This document shows positions 8,172-17,375 of a stretch of 64,000 bases of DNA, one piece after another. This DNA is from Streptosporangium amethystogenes. Its GTDB lineage: Bacteria > Actinomycetota > Actinomycetes > Streptosporangiales > Streptosporangiaceae. Under the pieces are notes generated by a model. It worked only from the letters and a program-made list of their open reading frames with translations, searched no databases and was not told the DNA's origin. The position numbers were made by a program, and so were the translations under genes. How positions within the stretch are numbered: the first letter of the stretch is position 1; each line of letters begins with the position of its first letter. The stretch spans positions 45,996 to 109,995 of the forward strand of contig NZ_JOEQ01000025.1 of NCBI RefSeq assembly GCF_000721075.1. The letters are read 5' to 3'.

Positions 8172-9776
8172 TTACCGGCCTACCCGTCCTGCCACCATTC
8201 CAACGATCGAGCTCACTTCGGGGATGCGCATCCGGTGGGCGATCGCCAAGTAAAGAACCATACCGAGTCCGCCGCCCGCTGCCAGCATGATGGCGGCGCT
8301 CAGCGCGTCCAGCCCGGTGAGTTCCTGCGTGATCCACAGCACGCCGAGCGCGAGCGCCGCCGCGGGGAGCGAGGCCAGGTACATCCGGGACAGCCCGGCG
8401 GCCACCTTGCGCCCTCCCAGGCCCTGCACCCTGCGCGAGGCCAGCACCCAGGCGACCGCGCTGCCCACCACGTAGGCGACGGTGAACGCCAGGGCCAGGC
8501 CCATCACGATGTACTCCGCAGGCAGGGTGAAGTAGGCCACCAGGCTGAGCGTGGCGTTGACCGTCACGTTGCCGACGGCCAGGAAGACCGGGGTGCGGGT
8601 GTCGCCGAAGGAGTAGAAGACCCGCAGCAGGAGCTGGAAGATCGAGAAGGGAACCAGCGCCAGCCCGAAGACCTGCAGCACGTTGCCGATGTAGATCGCC
8701 GAGTCGACGGTCATGTTGCCCCAGGAGAAGATCAGCACGGTCACCGCGGGGCCGAGCACCATCAGCAGCAGCCCGGCGGGCACGAGGAGCACCGAGATCA
8801 GCCGCACCCCCGAGGAGAACTCCGCCCTGACCGACTCCAGGCTTCCCTCGGCCACGCCCCTGCTCATCCGGGGCAGCATCGCGGTGATCACCGAGACCGC
8901 GATGATCCCGTACGGGAGCTGGAAGAGCTGGTAGGCGAAGGCGTAGGCGGCGTTTCCCGCACCGGGTGCCTGCTGGCCCGCGCCGGTCGCCAGTTTGGTG
9001 GTGATCAGGAAGCCCAGCTGGCTGATCCCCACGTAGGCGAAGGTCCAGACCGCGGTCCTGCCCATCTCGCCGAGCCCGGCGTTGCGCAGGTCGAACCTGG
9101 GCCGGAAGCGGAAGCCGACCCGGTGCAGCGCGACGACCAGCACCGCGCACTGCGCCACGATACCGGCGGTGGTGCCGAGCCCGAGCAGCGCCAGGTCGGT
9201 GTCGCTGATCGTGTCGACGTCGGTGCCCGCCCCGCCCAGCTTCACGTAGTAGCCGACCGCGACGCCGATCATCACGAGGTTGTTCAGCACCGGCGCCCAC
9301 ATCGGCGCGGCGAACCTGTCGCGGGTGTTGAGGATCGCGCCGGCGATCGCGCCGACCCCGAAGAAGGCGATCTGCGGGAGGATGAACTGCGCCAGTCTCA
9401 CCGCCACCTCGGTCTGCCGAGGACTCCAGTCGGTGCTGTAGAGACTGATCAACGGCCCGGCCAGCGCCACCGCGATCACCGCCAGCAGCGTCAGCGTGAC
9501 GAACCCGATCGTCATCAGCCGCTGCTCGTAGGCCCGGCCGCCGTCGGGGTCGGCCTGCTGCCGCCGGATGATCATCGGGACCACGACGCTGCTCAGGATC
9601 CCGCCGATGAGCAGGTCGAACAGGGTGAACGGGATCGTGTAGGCCACGTTGTAGGCGTCGCCCAGGGCGAAGGTCCCGATGGCCGCGGCGAGCACCGCCG
9701 TCCGGACGAAGCCGGTGACGCGGGAGACCATCGTCCCCGCCGCCATGATCGCGCTCGCGCGCAGGACCCTGCTCAT
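8172..9776 (-). CDS. murJ: Lipid II flippase MurJ
   Basis: Polytopic MOP-superfamily flippase, 534 residues, that would move lipid II across the cytoplasmic membrane. It opens with SRVLRASAIMAAGTMVSRV and GFVRTAVLAAAIG, the typical first helix of MurJ, and continues with about 14 hydrophobic segments; FGVGAIAGAILNTRDRF and APVLNNLVMIG are family blocks. Unlike the mycobacterial MviN it ends shortly after the last helix, with no kinase-like tail; that part is the next gene. The DUF6049 gene lies 21 nt upstream on the same strand, so the cluster is probably one transcript. Confidence 0.95.
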   Translation of the reverse strand: MSRVLRASAIMAAGTMVSRVTGFVRTAVLAAAIGTFALGDAYNVAYTIPFTLFDLLIGGILSSVVVPMIIRRQQADPDGGRAYEQRLMTIGFVTLTLLAVIAVALAGPLISLYSTDWSPRQTEVAVRLAQFILPQIAFFGVGAIAGAILNTRDRFAAPMWAPVLNNLVMIGVAVGYYVKLGGAGTDVDTISDTDLALLGLGTTAGIVAQCAVLVVALHRVGFRFRPRFDLRNAGLGEMGRTAVWTFAYVGISQLGFLITTKLATGAGQQAPGAGNAAYAFAYQLFQLPYGIIAVSVITAMLPRMSRGVAEGSLESVRAEFSSGVRLISVLLVPAGLLLMVLGPAVTVLIFSWGNMTVDSAIYIGNVLQVFGLALVPFSIFQLLLRVFYSFGDTRTPVFLAVGNVTVNATLSLVAYFTLPAEYIVMGLALAFTVAYVVGSAVAWVLASRRVQGLGGRKVAAGLSRMYLASLPAAALALGVLWITQELTGLDALSAAIMLAAGGGLGMVLYLAIAHRMRIPEVSSIVGMVAGRVGR

Positions 9777-9797
9777 GCGCCATTCCTCCGCTGGGTG

Positions 9798-11921
9798 TCA
9801 GGACTCGGTGCCGGCCGGCTCGCGGTCGCGCTCCGCCGGGGGAGCGGCCGCCGGGCGGCGGCCTCCCCGCCGGCGCAGCACGCGCAGGACGACGGCGGCC
9901 AGCATCACCACGAGGGCCGCCCCCACGATCACCAGGGCGACCCCGGTGTACCCGGTGGTCCGCACGGTCAGCTCGACCGGCTTGCCGTACTTGCGGCCGT
10001 CGTCGGTGGTGAGCTGAACCGTCACCGTGGTCTGGCCGCTGGCGGTCGAGGTCATCGGGATTCGGATGGTCTGGCTCTGGCCGCCGAGGATCATCAACTG
10101 GTCCACGTACGGCTCGATCTTCAACAGCTTGGGCTGGTCGGAGGTGACCCTGAGGCGGACCGCGACCCGGCTGGCCTCACCGCTCAGCTCGTTGCGCACG
10201 CTGATCGGCACATCGCCGTTGCTGCCGGCCAGGGTGCGCAGGCGCGACTGCTCGCTGCCGGTGATGGAGACCATGGCGATCCGGCTGTCGATCGCCTCCG
10301 CGACCTGCTGGACGTACGGCGCCGCGGCGGCGGTCCTGCCGCGCCAGGCCGAGGAGGTCAGGCGGAGCAGCGCCAGGTCGAAGACGTCGAGATCCTGGGC
10401 GGTGGTGATCGCGGCGGTCAGGTCGGCGCGGGCGCCGACCTTCTTGACGCCCGTCAGGTACTGCTTGGGGAGCTCCGCCCGCCGGTTCTGATCGGTGTAG
10501 GTCAGGTCGGCACGCGGTGTCGGGGCACCCTTGCCACGCTTGACCGCGTCGAGCCCGACGGGCAGCAGCCAGGGCAGGTCGGCGGCGGTCTCGATCAGGT
10601 CGGTCACGTACTTGGGGTCGGGTTCCCAGCGGCGGTGCGGAACGGCGATCACGGTCCGGGCCGTGCTGACGGGCTCCGCGCTGATCATCGCCGTCTCCGC
10701 GATGAACCGCTGGCGGTTCATCAGCGCCGAGCCGGGGGCGGAGGTGTCCGCGCCGACGGTCTCGCTCAGCTTCGCGTCGGCGACCAGGGCGGTGACCGGT
10801 CCGTTCACGCTCTCCAGGGTCGCCGAGGCGTCGGGGGTGGTGACCGGGGGGGTCGCCGGCGGCAGGTTCAGCACGTTCAGCAGTACGGTGTCGACGCCGC
10901 CGGTGGCCAGCAGGTCCAGCCCGTCGTAGTCGATCAGTCCACCCAGCGGCCAGTTCACGTTGGTGATCACATCGCGGCCGAGGGTCTCCTTGCCGATGAT
11001 CCTGGCCGCGTTGATACCGGTCGCGGTGGCGTTGTCGACGCCGTTGTGGGCGAGGGCCGCCACGTCGGGGTCGCCGTACGGGGTGGCCATCACCGGGTGG
11101 TCCGCGACGGCCTCGCGGAAGTCGCTCAGCCACTGGGCGGCCGCGGGTGTCGCGGGACGTTGCTGGGCGCGGTTCTTGGACCTGACCGTGTGCGGCCCGC
11201 CCATGGCCCGCGCGTCGTCGAGCAGGGCGGGGTCGACCACCCAGGTGAGGCCCTTGGCCGAGGAGGTGTCCTGGGCGATCTTGAGTAGGTCACCGAGGCG
11301 CTTGCCCGGGGCCATGGCCGCGGGCAGTCCCTCGTCCGCGAAGACGCCGTCACCGCTCCGGCGCGGCTGGTCGACGATGGGCAGCACCATGGCGAGCCGG
11401 GTACGGACCACCCTGGTCTCCCTGGGCATGTAGGTCACCAGGGTCCGCAGGGTGGCCACCTGCTGGTTGAAGGTGTCGAGCACCTCGATCATGATCGGAT
11501 AGACGCCGAAGCGGGAGATGCCCAGCAGTTGCGGGGTGAAGGTGAACTCCCACGGCGTCTTCCCCGAGGGCGCGATCGAGGTCTGGATGTAGCGCTGGTC
11601 GCGCCAGGCGACCGGCTGGAGGCTCTGCCCCGACTGGTACGCCTCGATGTCGCCGCGCTGGGCGAACGGCTGGGGCGAGTAGCGCATCTGGATGCGCAGC
11701 CCGCTCATGGTCTCGGTGCCCGAGTTGACCAGTGATCCGGAGACCTTGACCTCGGTGGTCGGTTCACGGGGGACGTCGGGGCCGATGGCCTCCATCATGA
11801 TCTGGAGACTCAGCCGGCTCGCCGCGGTCGTCTGCGCGCTCGCCGTACCGGAAACGACCACGGCCGCGGGTAGGAGCAGCGTGGTGGCGAGCAGGGCGAG
11901 CAGCGTGACCTTGCGGATCAC
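9798..11921 (-). CDS. DUF6049 family secreted membrane-anchored protein
   Basis: Exported protein of 707 residues with a signal peptide (residues 1-29, MIRKVTLLALLATTLLLPAA then cleavage near ASAQ), a large outside region of about 620 residues and one C-terminal membrane helix (TGVALVIVGAALVVMLAAVV) followed by an Arg-rich cytoplasmic tail. The family is the homologue of M. tuberculosis Rv3909 and always sits next to murJ in actinomycetes. The first 150 residues look like beta-sandwich repeats. No enzymatic motif is visible and the function is not established; linkage to MurJ suggests a part in cell-wall assembly. Confidence 0.85.
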   Translation of the reverse strand: MIRKVTLLALLATTLLLPAAVVVSGTASAQTTAASRLSLQIMMEAIGPDVPREPTTEVKVSGSLVNSGTETMSGLRIQMRYSPQPFAQRGDIEAYQSGQSLQPVAWRDQRYIQTSIAPSGKTPWEFTFTPQLLGISRFGVYPIMIEVLDTFNQQVATLRTLVTYMPRETRVVRTRLAMVLPIVDQPRRSGDGVFADEGLPAAMAPGKRLGDLLKIAQDTSSAKGLTWVVDPALLDDARAMGGPHTVRSKNRAQQRPATPAAAQWLSDFREAVADHPVMATPYGDPDVAALAHNGVDNATATGINAARIIGKETLGRDVITNVNWPLGGLIDYDGLDLLATGGVDTVLLNVLNLPPATPPVTTPDASATLESVNGPVTALVADAKLSETVGADTSAPGSALMNRQRFIAETAMISAEPVSTARTVIAVPHRRWEPDPKYVTDLIETAADLPWLLPVGLDAVKRGKGAPTPRADLTYTDQNRRAELPKQYLTGVKKVGARADLTAAITTAQDLDVFDLALLRLTSSAWRGRTAAAAPYVQQVAEAIDSRIAMVSITGSEQSRLRTLAGSNGDVPISVRNELSGEASRVAVRLRVTSDQPKLLKIEPYVDQLMILGGQSQTIRIPMTSTASGQTTVTVQLTTDDGRKYGKPVELTVRTTGYTGVALVIVGAALVVMLAAVVLRVLRRRGGRRPAAAPPAERDREPAGTES

Positions 11922-11967
11922 GTGCCGGCCAGGGGTCGAGTACGGCGCACGCCCGTAATGGTATGGC

Positions 11968-12489
11968 CTAACCGGCGAGGGGAAAGGTCGCCGCCTCCCG
12001 CCGGGAACCCTGGCGAGTCAGATCGACGGCCCTGCCGGAAACCAGGCTGAACAGGTGGTCCGCACGGATCAGGAGTGCCGTGTGACGCTCCCCGGTGGGC
12101 ACGTAGACGGGTGTGGCGATGTCGGTGAGCCGCTCGTCCACCAGCACGGTCAAGGTGGCGGGCAGCAGCAGCGGGCAGACCAGACCCGAGGCGTAGTCGG
12201 TGGCGGAGTTGACGGTGAAGGCCGAGGCCGGCCGGACCCGCCGCGCCCCCAGGATGCCGCCGATCAGGCCGGGGCGCGGAGGAGAGCCGACGGAGGTGAC
12301 GATCGCCACGGGCTCGCGGGCGATTCGCGTCGTGACCTCGTAGACCGTGACCGCCAGGCAGATGGCGGGGCTCGCGGAAAGCACCTCGGGCAGTTCGTCC
12401 GAGCATGTCATCGCGCGCGGAAGGCGTACGATCTCATGATGGACCTGGTGTGCGAGGAGCCAGCGGTGGATCGCGAGCGCATCCTTCAT
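11968..12489 (-). CDS. YbaK/EbsC family aminoacyl-tRNA deacylase-like protein
   Basis: Cytoplasmic protein of 173 residues. The opening ALAIHRWLLAHQVHHEIVRL and the block LLLPATLTVLVDERL fit the YbaK/ProX editing fold that hydrolyses mischarged tRNAs. ATG 12489 has AAGGAG 8 nt upstream; an upstream in-frame extension to 12714 runs antisense into cca and is not used. It is divergent from cca. Sequence similarity is loose in the middle, so the specific tRNA substrate cannot be given. Confidence 0.75.
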   Translation of the reverse strand: MKDALAIHRWLLAHQVHHEIVRLPRAMTCSDELPEVLSASPAICLAVTVYEVTTRIAREPVAIVTSVGSPPRPGLIGGILGARRVRPASAFTVNSATDYASGLVCPLLLPATLTVLVDERLTDIATPVYVPTGERHTALLIRADHLFSLVSGRAVDLTRQGSRREAATFPLAG

Positions 12490-12576
12490 GTGTGTGCTCC
12501 TTGCCTCGACGCACGGCCCCCGAGGTTCTCCTGACTGACCGTAACCTGGTGATCGCTTCAGGTGTATCCCCACAGG

Positions 12577-12588
12577 GGAACATGTTCC
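12577..12588. promoter_or_regulatory. 12-bp palindrome in the ybaK/cca divergent region
   Basis: GGAACATGTTCC is a perfect palindrome 23 nt before the cca start and 88 nt before the deacylase start. The half-sites GAAC and GTTC are 2 nt apart, not 4 as in actinobacterial LexA boxes, so the binding protein is unknown. Confidence 0.35.
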
Positions 12589-12610
12589 GTAACCGAAGGA
12601 CCTACCCGGC

Positions 12611-14059
12611 TTGTCCCTTTCAAATCTGACCCAGAGCCAGAGCCACGGCATGAGCGAGCTGTTCCGGAAGATCGCCCCTGTGGCGCACGAGCTTGGCGAG
12701 CTGTTCACCGCCAAGGGTTACCAGATAGCCCTTGTCGGCGGCTCCGTACGCGATGTCTTCCTGGGCAGGATCGGCAACGATCTCGACCTGACCACGGACG
12801 CGAGGCCCGAGACGGTCCTGGAGCTCGTCCGCGACTGGGCCGACTCCGTCTGGACGATCGGCATCGACTTCGGCACCGTCGGCGTCCGCAAGGGCGGGTG
12901 GCTGCTGGAGATCACCACCTACCGCAGCGAGTCGTACGATCCCAAGTCGCGCAAGCCCGACGTCGCCTACGGCGAGACGCTGGAGGGCGACCTGGCCCGG
13001 CGTGACTTCGCGATCAACGCGATGGCGCTGCGCCTGCCGTCCCGCGAGTTCGTCGACCCGTACGGCGGCCTCGACGACCTGCGCGCCAGGCTGCTGCGCA
13101 CTCCCGGCCCCCCCGAGCGCTCCTTCGGCGACGATCCGCTGCGGATGCTGCGCGCGGCCAGGTTCGCCAGCCAGCTCGGTTTCGCCGTCGATGAGGCGGC
13201 GCTCGCCGCGATGGACGCGATGGCCGACCGGATCGACATCGTCTCCGCCGAGCGCATCCGCGACGAGCTGGACAAGCTCATCGGCGGCGATCACCCTCGG
13301 GAGGGACTGAAGATCCTCGTCGATTCGGGGCTCGCCGCCCACGTGCTGCCCGAGCTGCCCAGGCTCCGCCTGGAGATCGACGAGCACCACCGGCACAAGG
13401 ACGTCTACGAGCACTCGCTGATCGTGCTTGAGCAGGCGATCGACCTGGAGGAGAACGGTCCCGACCGGATCCTGCGCTGGGCCGCGATCCTGCACGACGT
13501 GGGCAAGCCGAAGACCCGCCGGCACGAGCCCGGCGGCCGGGTCTCCTTCCACCACCACGAGGTGGTCGGCGCACAGCTCGCCAGGAAGCGGATGACGGAG
13601 CTGAAGTTCCCCAAGGACGTGGTGGCCGATGTCTCCCGCCTGGTGGAGCTGCACCTGCGCTTTCACGGGTACGGCACGGGCGAGTGGACCGACTCGGCGG
13701 TGCGCCGTTACGTCCGTGACGCCGGGCACCTGCTTGAGCGCCTGCACAAGCTGACCCGCGCCGACTGCACCACCCGCAACCGGCGCAAGGCCCAGGCCCT
13801 GTCGCGGACCTACGACCAGCTGGAGGAGCGGATCACCAGGCTGGCCGAGGAGGAGGAGCTCGGCAAGATCCGTCCCGAGCTCGACGGCAACGAGATCCAG
13901 GAGATACTCGGCGTCCCGCCGGGCCCGGTCGTGGGCCGCGCCTACAAGTTCCTGCTGGACATGCGCCTGGACCAGGGGGTTCTCGGCAAGGAGGCCGCCG
14001 CGGACGCCCTTCGCGAGTGGGCACGGGCGAACGAGGTGGCCTCTGAGCGGCACTCCTGA
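12611..14059 (+). CDS. cca: CCA tRNA nucleotidyltransferase
   Basis: Adds or repairs the 3' CCA of tRNAs. The 482-residue protein has the class II nucleotidyltransferase head ([13 protein letters not shown], then the metal-binding DLDLTT), the [11 protein letters not shown] block, [12 protein letters not shown] and a C-terminal HD domain with [12 protein letters not shown], as in the actinobacterial PcnA/Cca group. TTG 12611 follows GAAGGACC; ATG 12650 is an alternative start that would remove 13 residues. Two tRNA-Ser genes in this window already encode CCA, so repair may be a main duty. Confidence 0.93.
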   Translation: MSLSNLTQSQSHGMSELFRKIAPVAHELGELFTAKGYQIALVGGSVRDVFLGRIGNDLDLTTDARPETVLELVRDWADSVWTIGIDFGTVGVRKGGWLLEITTYRSESYDPKSRKPDVAYGETLEGDLARRDFAINAMALRLPSREFVDPYGGLDDLRARLLRTPGPPERSFGDDPLRMLRAARFASQLGFAVDEAALAAMDAMADRIDIVSAERIRDELDKLIGGDHPREGLKILVDSGLAAHVLPELPRLRLEIDEHHRHKDVYEHSLIVLEQAIDLEENGPDRILRWAAILHDVGKPKTRRHEPGGRVSFHHHEVVGAQLARKRMTELKFPKDVVADVSRLVELHLRFHGYGTGEWTDSAVRRYVRDAGHLLERLHKLTRADCTTRNRRKAQALSRTYDQLEERITRLAEEEELGKIRPELDGNEIQEILGVPPGPVVGRAYKFLLDMRLDQGVLGKEAAADALREWARANEVASERHS

Positions 14060-14114
14060 CCGGGCCGCGGGCCCCGAGGCCTCCGGCCAGGTCGCCGCAC
14101 TCGACCGGGATCAT

Positions 14115-15314
14115 GTGTGGCACCCGTACGCGGCCGTGCCCCAGCCGGTGGCGCCGCACGTGGTCTCCCGCGCGGCGGGGGTGCGGCTGACGCTCGCCGA
14201 CGGACGTGAGCTCGTCGACGGCATGTCGTCGTGGTGGGCGGCCATCCACGGCTACAACCACCCCGAGCTCAACCGGGCGCTGAGGGAGCAACTGGAGGAC
14301 ATGGCGCACGTCATGTTCGGCGGGCTCACCCACGAGCCCGCCGTGCGCCTGGCCCGCAGACTCGCCGAGATGACCGGCCTGCCGAAGGTGTTCCTCGCCG
14401 ACTCGGGGTCGGTCGCCGTCGAGGTGGCGATCAAAATGGCGTTCCAGCTCACCGGCAGGGGCCGGCTGCTCACGGTCAGAGGCGGCTATCACGGCGACAC
14501 CTTCGGGGCGATGTCGGTCTGCGACCCGGTCAACGGCATGCACCATTTGTTCTCCGGCGTGCTGCCCGAACACGTGTTCGCCGACCGGCCGCCACGCGAG
14601 TACGACGAGGCCTACGCGGCCCGGCTGGCGGATCTCCTCGCCAGGCACGCCCACGAACTGGCCGCGATCATCGTGGAACCGGTGGTCCAGGGTGCGGGCG
14701 GCATGCACTTCTACCACCCGGCCTACCTGCGCCTGCTCCGCGAGCTGGCCGACGAGCACGGCGTCCTGCTGATCGCCGACGAGATCGCCACCGGATTCGG
14801 CAGGACCGGAGAGCTGTTCGGCTGTGACCACGCCGGGATCAGGCCAGACATCATGTGCCTGGGCAAGGCGCTGACCGGCGGTTATCTGTCGCTGGCCGCG
14901 ACGCTGTGCACCGAGCGGGTGGCCCGGGGTGTCGGGGTGCTGATGCACGGGCCGACCTTCATGGGAAATCCGCTGGCCGCGGCGGTCGCGAACGCCTCCC
15001 TGGATCTCCTGGAGGAGCGCCCGTGGCGCGAGGAGGTCCGCCGGATCGAGACCGGCCTCCTCGCGGGCCTGGCGGGGGCGGCGGAGGCGCCGGGCGTGCG
15101 CCAGGTACGGGTCCTCGGCGCGATCGGGGTGATCGAGACCCGCGAGCCCGTCGACGTCCCCGCCGTCCAGGACGTCGTCATGCGGCACGGCGTCTGGCTC
15201 CGCCCGTTCGGCCGCCTGCTCTACGCGATGCCGCCCTACTCGATCGGCGACGACGACCTGGAGAGGGTCACGACGGCGATGACGGCAGCGGCTCGATCAC
15301 TCGGGCAGGCGTGA
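14115..15314 (+). CDS. bioA: Adenosylmethionine--8-amino-7-oxononanoate aminotransferase
   Basis: PLP enzyme of biotin synthesis that forms 7,8-diaminopelargonate. Family blocks are [80 protein letters not shown], and the PLP-lysine motif [14 protein letters not shown] 14115 is the first ordinary start, but it cuts the usual LDRxHVWHPY leader. The frame stays open upstream and a CTG at 14043, 6 nt after GAGG, would restore that leader and overlap the end of cca. No bioB, bioD or bioF is nearby. The 3' end overlaps the MFS gene by 47 bp on the other strand. Confidence 0.92.
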   Translation: MWHPYAAVPQPVAPHVVSRAAGVRLTLADGRELVDGMSSWWAAIHGYNHPELNRALREQLEDMAHVMFGGLTHEPAVRLARRLAEMTGLPKVFLADSGSVAVEVAIKMAFQLTGRGRLLTVRGGYHGDTFGAMSVCDPVNGMHHLFSGVLPEHVFADRPPREYDEAYAARLADLLARHAHELAAIIVEPVVQGAGGMHFYHPAYLRLLRELADEHGVLLIADEIATGFGRTGELFGCDHAGIRPDIMCLGKALTGGYLSLAATLCTERVARGVGVLMHGPTFMGNPLAAAVANASLDLLEERPWREEVRRIETGLLAGLAGAAEAPGVRQVRVLGAIGVIETREPVDVPAVQDVVMRHGVWLRPFGRLLYAMPPYSIGDDDLERVTTAMTAAARSLGQA

Positions 15315-16566
15315 CGGCGCGGTAGGCCACCGCGCCCGCGAGATATCCGGCGGCGATGACCGCCAGCACGAGCGTCGATCTGCCGTCCGCTGGGAGCAGC
15401 GCCGCGGCCAGGGCGGCGGCCAGCACGTAGCTGCCGTTGAAGAGCATGTCGTAGATGGAGAAGGCGCGGCCCAGATAAGCGTCCTCGACGTCCCGCTGGA
15501 CCGCGGTGTCGGCGCAGATCTTGATGCTCTGCCCGGTGATGCCGAGCACGAAACCCGCGGCCGCGAACCCCCATTGCTGGAACGGCGCGCAGAGCGCGAA
15601 CGTCAGCACCCCGGCGGTGACCAGCATGGCAGGGACCCACCGCTCGATGTCGAAGCGCTCGGTGGCCCACGGCGTGACCAGGATGGCCAGGGCGTAGCCG
15701 ACCCCGGAGGTGGCGACCACCAGGGAGACCGCGTCCAGCGCGTCCCCGGCGTTCTCGGCGAAGTAGTAGCGCGACAGCAGTACGAGCATCGCCGTGCACA
15801 TGCCGTACATGAACCGGTGGGTGGCCATCCCGCCCATCGCGGCCGCGGCGGCCCGGTGGCGCACCAGGTGCCGCGCGCCGTCGGCCAGGCCGCGCAGCAC
15901 GTGTCGTACCGCCTCGCGGGTCTGCGGCCGGTCGGGGTCGTAGGCGGGGCCGAGCAGCTCTCGGCCCATGGTCCTGGCGATGAGCGCGCTGAGCCCGAAG
16001 ATGAGACCGGAGGCGACCAGCAGCACCGCCGTCCCCCGGTGGTCGGAGCCGAAGATCGCTCGGAGGAGGTAGCCGGCGCCGATGCCCACGAAGGTGAGCA
16101 CGGTTCCCGAGGTGGGGGTGACCGCGTTGGCGACCATCAACCGGTCGGTCGGCACGACGTGCGGGAGCGAGGCTCCCAGCGCGGCCAGGAAGAACCGGTT
16201 CACCCCGAGCACACCGAGCGCGGCGGCGTAGAAGATCGCGTCAGGGGCGTCCGCGGCGACCAGCGCCGCGGCCGCGAGCAGCAGTATCCCGCGGACCAGC
16301 GGCGCGACGACCAGGATCTGCCGCCGTGACCAGCGGTCGATGAACACCCCGACGAAGGGGCCCAGGATCGAGTACGGCAGCAGCAACACGGCCAGGCCGG
16401 CGGCGATCTCCACCGCGCTCGTGCTCTTCTCCGGGCTGAAGAACGCGAATCCGGCCACGGCGAACTGGAAGATCCCGTCGGAGAACTGAGAGACGAGGCG
16501 GGTCCCGTACAGCCTCCGGAAGTCCCGACCTTCCAGGACCACACGTAGGTCGGATATGAATGACAC
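15268..16566 (-). CDS. MFS transporter
   Basis: Inner-membrane secondary transporter of 432 residues with about 12 hydrophobic helices. The loop [19 protein letters not shown] is the cytoplasmic MFS signature between helices 2 and 3. The fold resembles the enterobactin-exporter/MFS_3 group; substrate unknown. It is convergent with bioA and its coding 3' end overlaps it, so the two cannot have fully separate terminators. Confidence 0.85.
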   Translation of the reverse strand: MSFISDLRVVLEGRDFRRLYGTRLVSQFSDGIFQFAVAGFAFFSPEKSTSAVEIAAGLAVLLLPYSILGPFVGVFIDRWSRRQILVVAPLVRGILLLAAAALVAADAPDAIFYAAALGVLGVNRFFLAALGASLPHVVPTDRLMVANAVTPTSGTVLTFVGIGAGYLLRAIFGSDHRGTAVLLVASGLIFGLSALIARTMGRELLGPAYDPDRPQTREAVRHVLRGLADGARHLVRHRAAAAAMGGMATHRFMYGMCTAMLVLLSRYYFAENAGDALDAVSLVVATSGVGYALAILVTPWATERFDIERWVPAMLVTAGVLTFALCAPFQQWGFAAAGFVLGITGQSIKICADTAVQRDVEDAYLGRAFSIYDMLFNGSYVLAAALAAALLPADGRSTLVLAVIAAGYLAGAVAYRAVTPARVIEPLPSSPS

Positions 16567-16689
16567 GTGCTCAGCCTATGGGGGACCGAGCCCGATGGGC
16601 ATCGGGAACATCCCTGAATCTACGGGTGAGCATTACCGACCTTTACCTACGTATCGTCAAGTGGGGCGCGGTAAACCAACATGATCACG

Positions 16690-16695
16690 TACCCT
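16690..16695 (+). promoter_or_regulatory. Possible -10 element for a leaderless idi mRNA
   Basis: TACCCT fits TANNNT and ends 7 nt before the idi GTG, which lacks a clear ribosome-binding site. That spacing is typical of leaderless actinomycete transcripts. No convincing -35 box is seen. Confidence 0.35.
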
Positions 16696-16702
16696 CGGTC
16701 GA

Positions 16703-17284
16703 GTGACACCTGATGAACACGTTGTGCTCGTCGACAGTGAGGGGAACGCGATCGGCACGGCGGCCAAGGCCACGGTGCACGGTCCCGACACTCCTCTCCA
16801 TCTGGCCTTCTCCAGTTACGTGTTCGACGAGCAGGGGCAGATTCTGCTGTCCCGACGCGCCCTGCACAAGATCACTTGGCCGGGGGTGTGGACCAACAGC
16901 TGTTGTGGACACCCCCTGCCGGGCGAGCCGCTCTCCGCGGCGGTGACCCGCAGGCTCTCCCACGAGCTGGGCCTCGCGGCCGGCCAGGTCGACCTGCTTC
17001 TGCCGCGCTTCTCCTATCGCGCGGTCATGGACAGCGGCATCGTCGAGCGGGAGTTGTGCCCGGTCTACCGGGTGATCGCCGCCTCCGAGGCGGTGCCCAA
17101 CCCCGACGAGGTCGAGGACGTGCGCTGGATGCCGTGGAAGGAGTTCACCGACGGGGTGCTCGGCGACCGCCTGGCGATCTCCCCGTGGTGCCGCGAGCAG
17201 GTCCCCCAGCTGATCGAGCTTGGCGCGGACCCGCTCGCCTGGCGGGCCGCAGACCCCGCCGACCTTCCACCCGCCGCCCGCTGA
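16703..17284 (+). CDS. idi: Isopentenyl-diphosphate delta-isomerase, type 1
   Basis: Converts isopentenyl diphosphate to dimethylallyl diphosphate for isoprenoid synthesis. The 193-residue Nudix-fold protein has the active-site cysteine block TNSCCGHP, the Nudix-like region PLSAAVTRRLSHELG and the catalytic glutamate block VERELCPVY, then DEVEDVRWMPW. GTG 16703 has no good ribosome-binding site (see the possible -10 just upstream). Length is normal for bacterial IDI-1. Confidence 0.94.
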   Translation: MTPDEHVVLVDSEGNAIGTAAKATVHGPDTPLHLAFSSYVFDEQGQILLSRRALHKITWPGVWTNSCCGHPLPGEPLSAAVTRRLSHELGLAAGQVDLLLPRFSYRAVMDSGIVERELCPVYRVIAASEAVPNPDEVEDVRWMPWKEFTDGVLGDRLAISPWCREQVPQLIELGADPLAWRAADPADLPPAAR

Positions 17285-17305
17285 CGCTGGAGCCCACCGG
17301 CGATT

Positions 17306-17363
17306 CTCATACGGGGAGAGCCCCCGACCCGTCCACCCGGGTCGGGGGCTCTCCCCGTATGAG
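17306..17363. terminator. Very long perfect hairpin between idi and ino1
   Basis: The 25-nt arms 17306-17330 and 17339-17363 pair without a mismatch around the loop GTCCACCC. The hairpin lies between the convergent idi and ino1 genes and probably ends both transcripts. Confidence 0.85.
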
Positions 17364-17375
17364 GGCACCGATCGG

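Noticed and set aside
8154..11288. Open frame of more than 1000 codons on the plus strand
   Set aside because: It runs antisense to murJ and the DUF6049 gene, has the skewed His/Arg/Gly composition of a shadow frame, and contains no domain. High GC content makes such frames common.
12577..12588. LexA/SOS box
   Set aside because: GAAC and GTTC are separated by 2 nt and actinobacterial LexA sites need 4, so the palindrome is not called an SOS box.
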